Positions 23,180 to 34,356 of a stretch of DNA of 64,000 nt are shown here, in pieces. Location: contig MNCI01008292.1 in NCBI GenBank assembly GCA_015680685.1, forward strand, positions 133,957 through 197,956, read 5' to 3'. The stretch comes from Gnetum montanum (taxonomy: Eukaryota > Streptophyta > Gnetopsida > Gnetales > Gnetaceae). The stretch's first letter is position 1, and each line of letters starts with the position of its first letter. Both the position numbers and the translations under genes were made by a program. A model generated the notes under the pieces. It did not search any database and had not been told where the DNA came from. It was given only the letters and a program-made list of their open reading frames with translations.

Positions 23180-25350
23180 TCCATGCTCAAGTCATGTATT
23201 GTCTAGGCTATTATGCTGATGTGTGCTAGCACTGATACATTCCAAGGACATGGTAGTTGCAAAAACATCTGATTCCCCTTTACATACCACATCGTGAATT
23301 ATCATCATTCTTCCTCAAAAGCCCTAGCTTTATCCCTAAGCTCATGATAATCCATCAATCTTTGAGCTAGGTTCGAGGCTACATCTTTTTGTCCTTGATA
23401 ACTAGCTTTGACCATCTCTAACTCTGAGTTTGTGACTTGCAACTTTTATAAAGCATCATTTTGATCTACAAACTCCTTCTCATATAGTGCATAGGTGATT
23501 GCCACTTGTTTCTCTAGCTCATTTTAGGGACAACTTGTTGTTAACATGGCAAGGTTGACATATTTAAGGTTAGCCAATGCCATGTTTTCTTCAGATCTTC
23601 TATTTGCAATTCTTTGTTTTTGACTTCTGCTTGATGGACCAAGGCATAATTGTCCAAGATGGGCTACCACTCAGGACTTTGAACTAACAAGGAGCTAATG
23701 TGGGCTTTGGCCATCCATATTTCTTTCTCATTGATGTGCATGTACATGCCAACTTGGTCACAGAAGTGCTCTTTTAATTTTTCATGCTTTTTGACCTCAT
23801 TTTACCATGCACTAATTTCAATTGTTAATTTTTGGTGGATAGTGTGGACCTCCTCCATGGAGAGGATTCTATTCTTCCAGGCCAATCTATTCATGTCTTT
23901 TTTGACCCTCACTAATTGTTCTTGCAACTCGTGGATGCTTTCTTGTAGGTTGTTCTTTTGTTTCTCTATAGTGATCAACCTGAAATTTTTTGCAGTAAGC
24001 TACTTATTCTTCTCTTGTATGGTGGTTAGTGCCTTTTTATATGCATGATATTGTGCATCAGCAGTAGAGGCATTCCAAACTACCATCTCCTTATCTTGCT
24101 TAGCAGCTACTCTCTCCTTTGTTAGCTTGGTGAGCTCCTATATCTTGAATTGTTTGAGTTGGTCTGGCACAACAAAATAGGCAGGATCTCATCGTTTGGC
24201 TCACATGATAACTAGCTCTTCTTGTAATATCTATATTTCCACTTCCACATGCTTTGCCTTGACTTCTGCCATGACCAACTTTCCTTTGGTGGTGATGAAG
24301 TCTAATTGAGTTGTAGTGACATCGCTAGGGATGTCAAACAAAGTGGTCATTACTTGGCCCATTTGTAGCCATTGATTACGCACATCCTCATGCATCGTAG
24401 GAGTCATTGAAGTCCCAGCCAACATTTGTGCATCTTCAATTCTCGTTAGATTTGCTGGGGGCACAATAGGCACATTAAATAATTCCTTGATGTGATTTGT
24501 GATCACCTTTGCTATGCCAGCCACATCCTTGTGTTGTAGTACCACGATTGTGGCACCTTCTCTAGTTTCCAATGTTACTTGGAAAGATGCAACATTCCTA
24601 GAGATCTGTCATGAACATTGGGATACTTCTCCTTTTGACTATATTGAGATCTCCCCTCTCATTGGGTCAGCTGACATGGTGGGTTGTACGATGTCATCCA
24701 TGACTTGAAAGAGATTGGACTCTTCCCTACTTCCCCAACTGACTATTTCAATGATTCTCTATAGATGGCTCATCGAAGGCTTGTAGTCTTGCAATAGCCA
24801 TAATGGAGCTTATTCTCGTGGGTGTTGTTTGGGCTTGCATTGTGTTTTTATTCGTGGCTTGGCCTCCTTCTTTGCTTCTTGTTCTTTACCAAGATCTTTT
24901 CTTGGTGCTACCGGTGTTAGGAGCTCAGCAAAGGAGGCATTCTAAGCCTTCCTAGGGATATCATTGGTATATCCTAGGATTCTAGTATGCTTTCTTGACT
25001 TTCTAATTAAGTAGGAAAATGGAAGTGTTGGTCTCCCCAACTTTGTTTCTTCAAACCACCTTCCAAGTTAGGGACTTTTCTAACAAGGCTACCACTTCCA
25101 AGTTAGGGACTTTTCTAAGGTGGCAGCAAGGTAGTTAGGGGGCAACATGAGACGTTGTCTCTGCTCAAGAGTTGGTAGTTCTACCACCTCACCTTGGGCC
25201 GATTGCCTAGTAGCAGGAAACTTTTGATGAATATTTAAGGATTGGGCCTCCTGCTCAACATGTTCTGCAAGTTTACTTTACTGACCATGACCACCACGTG
25301 GACACTTAGCAGCTCTCTATGAGGGTTCATCTTGAGCACCTCTTTTTGGG
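23180..25350 (-). pseudogene. Element B third ORF (ORF3), predicted coiled-coil protein
   Basis: Minus-strand frames, interrupted by a few stops, give a long hydrophilic protein. It starts near 25350 (MVPKRGAQDEP), passes RPTLPFSYLIRKSRKHTRIL (about 24980-25040), and includes the open stretch METREGATIVVLQHKDVAGI at 24231-24572. It then becomes strongly heptad-like (for example LQESIHELQEQLVRVKKD and QKLTIEI). The same protein is encoded in plus orientation at 54412-55545 in element A, with conserved blocks IRILFYTNDVPRRA and IKESFNVPI. In Athila-like elements a third ORF lies after pol and is often called env-like. This one shows no signal peptide or membrane anchor that I can see, so I make no envelope claim. 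Confidence 0.65.
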
Positions 25351-28000
25351 ACCATATGTAATCAAGTAAAAGTCAAGTGTTACTAAGGTTTTGTTTGTTA
25401 TCATCAATTGATTTATACCTTACTCATAACCTTAGTTCATTAAATTCATAGTGCATATGATTGCAGGGTTAGGAAAATTTTCAAGAAAAATCCTCCAAAA
25501 AGTGTCTATCTCCTTTAACGAGTCTTCGCAACTAATTCCTTTTTCATTATATGTGGCTTATAATAATGGTCATGGATTTTTGGGTTGGAAAAATTGGATT
25601 TTTGGCATTAACGTGAGTGATTTTTCATTATAACTCCTAAATTTTTTACATTCTTACCCTTATGATACCTTCTAAGCAATAGCAAATTTCAGTAATTTGG
25701 TGTAGGTTTTACATGCAAGCACCCCTCATGACTAAGTTGAACACTCTAGGTTCAAATGGATTTGAATGGCATGAAAATCGAAGTAGTAGAGAGCTAAATA
25801 TTGTAAGTGGAAGATGGATGTGCAATCATAAGAAAATGACAATACCCATCGCAAGTAGAGAGCTAAATATTGCAAGTGGAAGTGGAATATGGATATCACA
25901 GTCATGAGAAAAAATTTCAACAACTCTCCTAGTAGCAAATGATGAAAATGAATGTCAAGTGCCATGGGGATCATATATATACCTTTGTGAGACCTTACAT
26001 TGGGTACATGAAATTACGTCAGACCTAACGTCAAGTACACAATGTCAAGGTCCAAAAATTTTCATTGTATGGGGTAACTGAACATGAAAACCAAAGCTAT
26101 GGGATTTTTTGGAAGGTTTGAAGTTAAGTTCATAATTCTAGGATAAGTGAAAAATTAGTTCAATGCACCAAAAGTATGATAAGGTGAAGTCATCGACATG
26201 AAAAGCACTAGAATGAGAAAGAAAAAGGCATTGAAATCAAGGTTGTTGGATAGATCAGTTTTGTGATAAGGAAAACCATAAAATGTAACAATTTGAGCAC
26301 TTGGAAGGTGAAAAATGATGTGGTTGAGTTAAACAAGGACAAGTCACAAAAGCTACACAAGTGGATCCTCCCCAAAGTAGGCTCTAGCTTATGATGCCCT
26401 TGTGTGACCACACCTATAATGTTCGTAGGCACTAAAAGGATTGAATGCAATGCAGACCTGTGAAACAAAACCCACATACTAAAACCACTGAATTGAGATA
26501 ATAACTCTATGTGACATAAAACCACAAGCTATGATTATCTAGAAAATGAGATGAGATGGACTAGAGAAAGGACCGTAGAAATTGGGACATGAGGTGGCTT
26601 ACCATGGTCACAATGAAATCTTGTGTGTTATTAATGGTTAAATAACCATGTGTCCTTCTTTCCAAGACTCAAACCAAATCTAAACCCCATTATAGTGACA
26701 TCACATTATTTCATCACATCGACGGACAACTATAAGACTATTAGAGTTGCAAGGAGTAACATCACTTGGCATTTTGTCCAAGGGAGGAGCTTTATTATGA
26801 CACACTTATATATATATATATAGAAATTTTGAGAAGCCACCAACCTTCAGGGATGGGTACATGTCTATCTAGTGGGACCTATAGAAGTTTATTCAATGTC
26901 GTTTGAAGTTACTCTTACTTCCATTTTTTATTAGATCTACAAGGATATAGTTACAACCTTAGCAACATGATAGAATAGATAGAAGTGGCCAAAGAAAATC
27001 CAAAAATTTCCTTGATGTCATACCCTTAACATTCCACTTTGGTTCTGCACTCTTCTGTCTAGACATAATGATTATAGATTTATTATTAGGTTGGATGATG
27101 ACAAAGGTTATCATTATGACTATAGAAAGAACCTCTTATTAATGGAATGAGTGGATGGATGTCATGGTCTCAATGTCCAAATAATTAGTTCCTTATGACT
27201 TGACAACATAGAGAAAGCCTCACCTCAATGGGCAACATGAGCATCTTATTCATAAGTGAGATTACATAACAAAGAAAATATAACAACAACTAGAAAAAAT
27301 AGGAAGAAATAGGAAAAAATTAGATCAAGAAATAGGAAAATGACAAAAAATTGTAAAAAAAAAGGATGAAAAGCACTTAAGAATCCTGAAGATTAAAATG
27401 GGGGATAACCCCCATCACTAAACATTTGGCCATGGCTAGGATTAATAAGTGGATGAATAGGATCCATGCATGTATGAAATGGTGAAAACTGTCCATACCC
27501 CAGCCACTGGTTGTCTATTGGTGGTGTGGTGGCTAGGTAGAAAAATTGTTGGTTGCACACTTAATGGTTAAATGTATGGTGGGTCAAGGTATGAGGTGTG
27601 TTAACATTATAGATGGCTGGCCCATGATTGTACCCTTGATCAAGATATGGTATACATGGATTTACTCATTGCTCCACACTTGTAGATTCATTGGTTGGAT
27701 TTGGGATTGGAGTATTGATGAATGGTAGCCCTTGTGTATGGTCAGAGGACGTTGGTTGAGATAAGGAAGGTGTGCACAAAATTGGCATTATGCTAGCTTG
27801 GATGATGTGGTGGGTCCATGCATGGTTTTCTTTGGGTTACCACCTTTCCTCTAAAAGGGACATTTCCTACACTGTAGTTGGAACCCACTAGTGTTAGCAT
27901 GTCTATGCACATTTGTAGCATAAGTGATACTTGTTTGTTGATATTGTGATGCTGAACCTTCCTGAGTTATTGGTGATGGCATATAAGGAGGTGGATTATA
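25350..28000 (-). other. Element B internal region of unknown content
   Basis: No retroelement enzyme motifs are visible on either strand. On the minus strand about 27500-28000 reads as a decayed Pro/Tyr/Gln-rich gag tail, like the one in element A at 22290-22827. Poly-A-rich tracts occur at 27260-27365 and a (TA)n tract near 26808-26821. The stretch where pol would be expected is only about 2.2 kb and I cannot assign it. Confidence 0.4.
25785..25922. repeat. Tandem duplication of 69 bp inside element B
   Basis: AGTAGAGAGCTAAATATTG recurs at 25785 and 25854. Each is followed by (T/C)AAGTGGAAG and a diverged remainder containing CATAAGAAAA / CATGAGAAAA. Confidence 0.8.
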
Positions 28001-29872
28001 AGAATATCGAGGGTAGGATGGATGCTAGGAGGCACGAGGTGATGGTCCTTCAGGGAATGTCATGTATTGATGGTACCTAGGAGAGTGGTAATGGTGATTT
28101 GAAGTGAAGGATGTAGAATTAGTTGGAGAAATAGGGTGTTGAACATAATATCTATGCGATTTTAGTGGGTATGGATGATTTGGTGGTGGCCTCCCCCACG
28201 ACTGTGGTTTTTGTCACTATGGTTGATGAATATGTTGAGGCTAGTAATAAGTGCCCCTAGGATGGTATGATCGGTTGTGGGACTATCTATAATTACTTGG
28301 TGGGAGAGGAAATCTTTCAAGCATGTGTTTCTGCACAAATTTCAAATTTAAGGCATCTGCCCAATACTCTTGTAGATGCAACACTATGGGGAATTAACCC
28401 TTTGGATGGTCATATATGCATAGGTCACATCCATCATCTTCATCCATGGATGAGTCTTTAGCCTCATTTTCATCAGCCACTTTTCTCGTTTGTCGAAAAG
28501 TATTCCTAGCTATTCCTTGGTTTTGTATCCTTTGTTTATTGTGATTGCGTGGCTTGTTTTGCATGATCCTCTCTGTGACCATCTCAATAAGAGTTATGAT
28601 GTTTTCATTTATCCATTTGGACATTCTATTAAACTTTGCTTCTAGGTCATCAATAGTCTCCTTTATCGATAAGGTTTGTTGTAGAATCACCTTATTGAGA
28701 GTAGTTTCATTCTCCTCATCGTAGATTTGGACTTCCTTTGGTTGAAGAGTTGGGTCCCATTGATATTTCTCGACATTCTCTCATTTGCATATCTCTCCTT
28801 CTTCCTTTTCCACACATTCTATTAGTTCTTTAATCTGATGGGCTTGGAGCTTGCATAATTGCCTTCGGGCATACATCCCAAGGGTCTCTTATGTTTCATT
28901 ACAAAGCCAATCTATGATGTGGAAAAGTTGCCTTTCCTTGGAGCAACCATGGCTTGGGAATTTTTTTAGTAAGGAATAATATCTATTTAAGGCCATGTTT
29001 AAGGGTTCATGTTGTTCTTGTTTCCACTCTTGGATTTGTCTCCTCAAATTGGGCACTCTTGTGTAGGTTTGGTATTTTTCGTTGAATAGTTCTATCATTG
29101 TAGACTATCATCAAATTGAATCTGGTCTTAATGATCTATACCATACTTCGACTCTATCAATTAGTGTTCTAGGAAAGAGCTTAAGCTTTTGTCATCCACT
29201 TTCAATGTTGTAGAAGGCATAGGCATCATGGAAGGTTTGTAAATGATGTTTTGGATCTAAATCATAGCCTCTTGCAAATTTAGGAATATTATTCATGTTA
29301 AGCTTGGGTAAAAAAATCTTTTTGCGATGCTCGCAAGATATCTTAGTGGCCTCTATGATATGTATTAGGCTCTTAGTGGGCAACAAGGGTTCATCATCAT
29401 CAAACAAATCATGAGGGAAATGTCTATTTCTATTCATGTAATTGTGATGATACTGTCTTTGAACTTTCTCATGGGTTCAATTTTGTCTTTTAGTTTAACA
29501 CTTTAATGGAGCTCTATCTCTATACCTACATTCATCTTCATCAAAACTAGACATTGATGGGGAAGAGGAAGATGAAGAATTGGGAGAATTACCATGGCTT
29601 CTATAGTGTTCCTTGAGGTCTCTTGATTTATCGTTTTTGGGTTTTGAGGAGGTCTTAAGCCTTGAGGCCTCCCTTAGTCTAGGACATACATCATCTCCTC
29701 CAAGATTATCTACCTTAGGTGAATGTAGTTTTTAAGTGTTATGGTAGTCATGATCATAAGAAACCCTTGCATAAGGTTGATCACTCTAATTTTCTTCATC
29801 GTATATTACATTATTTCTCCAATGAATGTGTTTGCTATACCATGCATTGTCATTTTCATGTCGAAGAGACAT
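28000..29872 (-). pseudogene. gag: Element B gag pseudogene
   Basis: The likely start is the minus-strand ATG at 29872 (MSLRHENDNAWYSKHIHW), which is soon stopped. Downstream blocks are a Ser-rich stretch (SSSSSPSMSS-like) near 29550, then the matrix/capsid-like region with KLNMNNIPKFARGYDLDPKH at 29230-29310. Next come MIELFNEKYQTYTRVPNLRR at about 29040-29098 and a helical segment with IKETIDDLEAKFNRMSKW near 28600-28670. The Cys/His region DDGCDLCIYDHPKG is at about 28394-28440; there the last Cys codon of the knuckle has become a stop. The same order is seen in element A on the other strand. Several in-frame stops and frame changes show it is inactive. Confidence 0.75.
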
Positions 29873-29977
29873 GGTTGTTAGTTTATAGTGTGTGTGATTT
29901 AATATTTTTTGAAAGATATATTGTTAATACCTTACAACGATCATGTATGATATAACTAATCTAGATAACTAGCATCA

Positions 29978-29995
29978 TCCTCGGAAATGGTGCCA
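29978..29995 (-). other. Primer binding site of element B
   Basis: One base after the LTR end on the minus strand lies TGGCACCATTTCCGAGGA. This matches, with a few changes, the TGGCGCCGTTGCCGGGGA-type primer binding site found in many plant Ty3/gypsy elements. It fixes the orientation of element B and the inner end of its 5' LTR. Confidence 0.7.
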
Positions 29996-29996
29996 A

Positions 29997-30869
29997 TGAT
30001 GAGTGGCGAGGTACCCCTACACTCAACTATACGAATCACAAGCGTTCACGCATGATTTAGTTGAATTCTGCAGATGGGACTAGTTGTGGTATCTAGATCA
30101 TTATGGCCTAATTGAAATTCGTTGTCTTTCCACTTGGACTAGTGGTAGCTTTGTCATGTATGGTTTAGGCCAAAGTGAGGCGTATGATGTTGTTTAATTT
30201 CTACACTACTCCTGATGATGATAAAAAGGTAAATTAATTAAGCTAATAGACAATGGAAAGCAAAATCTAACTAGCCTACATGCGATGGGTATTCACCCTT
30301 AATCATCCATATATGTCTTATACTTTTTGAGACTACTTCTGGGATTTCCAAGCATATGTCATTGGGTGTGCCAAAAAATACACTTCTAGATTACCAAGTA
30401 TCTACACTTAAACGCTTGAGATTAAGGTGTATGCATTTCACTTAATAACATGAATAGTAAATAGAAATAAATGGAAACATTTAACTAAAGAAAGGAATAA
30501 ATAAAGTAATAATAATCTAAGTGGATGCTACAATGATGGAAGTAATCTCAATCTTTATTACTAGTCATGTAATGTATCTAAGTACGTCATACTCGAACAA
30601 AGGTGCCATATGATTACAAACATCACATTGTAGGCATGCACTAGGAATGACAATTCTAAGGAAAGAAACTAAAAACTAAAACTATCTCTCTACTTCATAC
30701 ATTCTAACTCCTTCCCATTTGATCACCCAAGTGTTGTATTTATAGGCAAAGCCATATGAGGTGACATCGGATATCCAATGTTGCTTATTAGCTCTAGTGT
30801 CGAGTATGCGACATCGGGGCTCCAATGTCATGTATCCGACATTGGGGCCTACCAAATGACAACTCATCA
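29997..30869 (-). mobile_element. Element B 5' LTR, 873 bp
   Basis: It runs (minus strand) from TGATGAGTTGTC at 30869 to CCACTCATCA at 29997, with 8-bp inverted termini TGATGAGT/ACTCATCA. A promoter TATAAATA at 30737-30744 lies about 125 bases into the LTR. It contains the tail sequence also present at 1-181 and at 55557-55831. Confidence 0.8.
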
Positions 30870-33800
30870 TCTATCTTCCTCTGTATCAAGTTCTTTTGAG
30901 TTCCCTTCAAACCAAACATCACCCAGGATCCATACTATGATGCTTACTCATGCTGTATTTGACTGGATCCATGCTGGAAACCTTCCTAGGAAATTAGTTG
31001 ATTCTAGAAGTCCTCTCATTTATTTGTAGATTGCTAAGAATGAACTGTGCAAATCTCTTCTCAATTTTGGTTCTAGTGTCAACCTGATCTCTCATGAGAT
31101 GTATACTACATGAAACCTGCCTCCTTTAAAGAAGAGTAATATTAGATTAGAATTGATAGACCAGTCCATCACTGTTTCATTGGGATTAGTAGAAGACATT
31201 GTGATCACAATCTATGGGTGGTTTTATCCTACTGATTTTCTAGTAATCAAAGTGGAGAACTACAAAGGGAACTTCCCAATCATCATGGGAAGGGCATGGC
31301 TAAGCACCATTGATGCAAGAATGAGCATTAGAGATCTTTCCCTAGAAATATCTAAAGAAAATGCATTTGGAAAGATTGAAAAGAAGTAAGTTCTATGCAT
31401 TGTGTATAACAATATAGTGTAAAATTGTGAGCAAAAACTTTGGGTAGTGAAACAAGTATCTATCTTTGCATGTAAGAAATGTGCATTAGAAGCAAAAATT
31501 CAAAGGTGTCTATATGTAGTAGCCAAAAAATAGGAGGACACCCAGTGGCAGATCGCTGATTCTAAGAGTAGCACACATTGCATGAAACCAACTGAGAGCC
31601 TGACATGTACATATGTCATAGGCATGGACAAACTAGAGTAAGTTCATCACTAGCTCTCTGATGATGCAAATGATGATACCTGTTGGGGAGAGTTGGAAAT
31701 TCCTGAAAATTTCAAGTAAGAGCCCCTTGAACTAAAACCTCTACCAGTCGACATGGAATATGTGTTTTTAAAAAATGGGAATTTGGTCATAATCAATGCA
31801 CACCTTGGTCTAGAACAGAAATTGAAGTTGTTGAATGTAGTTGAAAAATGATCAGTAGCTTTTGTGTGGTCATATCCTTAACTCACATGGATTGATCCTA
31901 GAATATGCCAACATCACATCTACACTGATCCAGCCATGAAGCCAAAGAGATAGCCATAGAGGTAATTGAACCCCAAATTGAAGTAGATCATCAAAGAGGA
32001 AATCAAACAACTCCTCAAGGCAAGGTTTATTTATCCCATTATGGATAGTAAGTGGGCTAGTCCACTCATGAGTGTGCTAAAGAAAGATGGCAAGTGGTGG
32101 GACTGCATCGATTTTCGACTGCTAAATATGGCAACATTCAAGGATCATTTTCCATTGCCATTTGTTAATAAGGTATTAGACACAATATCTGAGCATTGCT
32201 ACTATAGTTTCCTGAATGGTTATAGTGACTATAATCAAATCCAGATTGTGCTAGAGGACCAAGCCAAGACAACATCCATGAGTCCTTGGGAGACTTTTTC
32301 ATATTGCAAGATACCTTTTGGTCTGTGTAATGCCCCTACTACATTCTAATGCTTAGTTTTAAGCAGTTTTCAATAGCAAATTGGTAGTGGTGTGGAAGTC
32401 TTTATGGATGACTTATCCACCTATGGAGCTACATTTGGGAAAGCCCTGGACTGCCTTGAGCAAGTACTAAAATAATGTGTTGAGATAAATCTTAGGCTTA
32501 ACTAGTAAAAGAGTCATCTAATGGTACATAGATGAATGACAAGAAACATCCATACTACATCCATAGCACTAGCCAAAGCATTGTGGGTGCACAATTGAAC
32601 TACATCATCACAAAAAAAGAATTGATGGCAATGGTGTTTTCTCTAGAAAACTTTAGGCATTATTTGCTTGGATACAAAGTGTTTGTGCACACAGACCACA
32701 ATGCTATCCACTTCTTTATAAACAAGTCAATGGTGAGCCCCCATGCCATATGGTGGTTGATGATCTTATAGGAATTCGATCTCATGATGATAGATTGAAA
32801 GGGCATTAAGAATGTGGTTGTCGATCACTTGTCTCAATTATGATGAGACAAAAAAGAGGAAGAAAGCCCACTATTTGATATGTTTCCTAGAGAACTCCTC
32901 TTTTCTAGGGTTATAACTGAACAATTACCCAATGAGCCTAAATGGTATGATGGCATTCTCATCTATCTTCTCACTCAAGAGATGCCACAAGGGTTGGACC
33001 ATCGGAAGAAACAATAGTTTCTTCACCAGGTAAAACACTTCATGGAGATAAATGGACACCTCTACAAGGTATACATTGATGGCCTAGTTCATTGGTGTGT
33101 CCTTGATGCTGATCAACTGCATGTTCTCCAAGATGCTCATGAAGGTCCTTACAGAGGTTACTATGCTAGGAGATGCACAGCCACTAAGATCTTGATGGTA
33201 GGGTACTATTTGCCAACAATCTTCATAGATGCTCATCAATATGTCCACTCTTGTGAATGATGCTAATAAGATGGTGGAATGACTGCTCAAATGGAGGAAC
33301 CTCAATAATGGATTCAACCACTAGAATCCTTCAACATCTGGGACATTGACTTCATGGGTCCCATCACGCCCATGTCAAATGGAAAGGTGTACATCATAGT
33401 CACTGTTGACTATTGTATGAAATAGGCAAAAGCAGCAATCTTCATTGATTGTACATCTTCTATTACTGCTCGGTTTGTATAACAAAATGTTGTAAATGGG
33501 TTTGGTTTTCCACATGCATTAATTTCTAATAACAGAACTCACTTTACAAGCACTACCTTTTGGAAGCTCATGCAACACCTAGGGGTTGAACATAAACTCA
33601 CAACACCCTACTAGCCCCAAGCCAATGGTCAAGTTGAGGTTACTAATAGGGAAATCACAAGGATTTTAACAAGAACTATTAGCAAATATAGGAAAGACTG
33701 GAGCATAAAAATTAATGATGCCCTTTAGGATTACCACTTAAGATGGAAAGTTCCTATAGGCTACTCTCCCTATGAGCTTATGTATGAAAAATTACCAACA

Positions 33801-34350
33801 CTTCCTATTCAATCTAAGCTTCGTACACTTTCAATAGCCTATGAACTTGACCTCAACTTGAGTCTAGCACAAAAAGAAAGACTAATGAATCTCAAGTTAC
33901 TAGATGAGAATCGATTGGTGGCCCTATCATCTAATGAGTTGCACAAGGCCTACAACAAAAAATGCCATGACCTTAAAATCAAGAAAGTCAAATTCCAACC
34001 AGGAGATAAGGTTCTCTACTAGAATCCCACACATGTACCTCAACAAACTAAGTTTCAGACACTATGGAAAGGACCTTATATAATTTATAAAAATTTTTCT
34101 TCTGGGGCCATGATGATCTACAAACTTGAGAGCCTAGATAAGAAACAGTTGGTCAAAATACAACAAGTTAAACCTTTCCATGAGCATAAGCTAGCAAATA
34201 CAATAAACGCCTTANCCAAAATACAACAAGTTAAACCTTTCCATGAGCATAAGCTAGCAAATACAATAAACGCCTTATTAGATGGAAAACCATGCTCCAT
34301 ATTTTGGATCTCCTCCTTTCAATTCAATTATGGGGGAGATGGTCATCCAT
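30870..34350 (+). pseudogene. pol: Element A pol pseudogene: protease, reverse transcriptase, RNase H, integrase (Athila-like Ty3/gypsy)
   Basis: Plus-strand frames after the B insertion give the full Ty3/gypsy order. Protease lies at about 31030-31390: the active-site DxG is now NFG in LNFGSSVNLI, and the end block is IIMGRAWL. RT lies at about 31850-32480, with KWWDCIDFRLLN, DHFPLPF, PFGLCNAPTTF and VFMDDLS for the YxDD box. RNase H lies at about 32530-32840, with QLNYIITKKELMA, VFVHTDHNAIH and NVVVDHLSQL. Integrase lies at about 33040-34020, with a zinc-binding region degraded to HEGPYRGYY...SCE*C. Its core has IDFMGPITP, ISNNRTHFT (Asp changed to Asn) and [10 protein letters not shown], and the tail ends FQPGDKVLY. 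HFPLPF and LCNAPTTF point to the Athila/Tat branch. Many stops make it non-functional. Confidence 0.88.
34154..34277. other. Perfect 61-bp repeat flanking a single N, probable assembly join artefact
   Basis: 34154-34214 and 34217-34277 are identical (beginning CAAAATACAACAAGTTAAAC and ending AAACGCCTTA) and are separated by the N at 34215 plus one base. The duplicated frame would repeat part of the integrase tail. Two overlapping contig ends joined without merging explain this best. Confidence 0.85.
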
Positions 34351-34356
34351 GTTAAC

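Larger units (their letters stand above)
22828..30869 (-). mobile_element. Element B: Athila-family LTR element nested in element A, apparently without pol
   Basis: The outer ends are TGATGAGT at 22828 and ACTCATCA at 30869, the same inverted termini. They are flanked by TCTGT (22823-22827) and TCTAT (30870-30874), a probable 5-bp target-site duplication with one change. On the minus strand the order is 5' LTR (29997-30869), primer binding site, gag (28000-29872), an unassigned stretch (25350-28000) and a third ORF (23180-25350). Last comes a short, badly diverged 3' LTR end (22828 to about 22930). I found no RT, RNase H or integrase blocks, so B looks non-autonomous or internally rearranged. 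Confidence 0.7.

Noticed and set aside
23180-25350. Envelope protein gene
   Set aside because: The third ORF is in the env-like position but lacks a visible signal peptide, membrane anchor or cleavage site.
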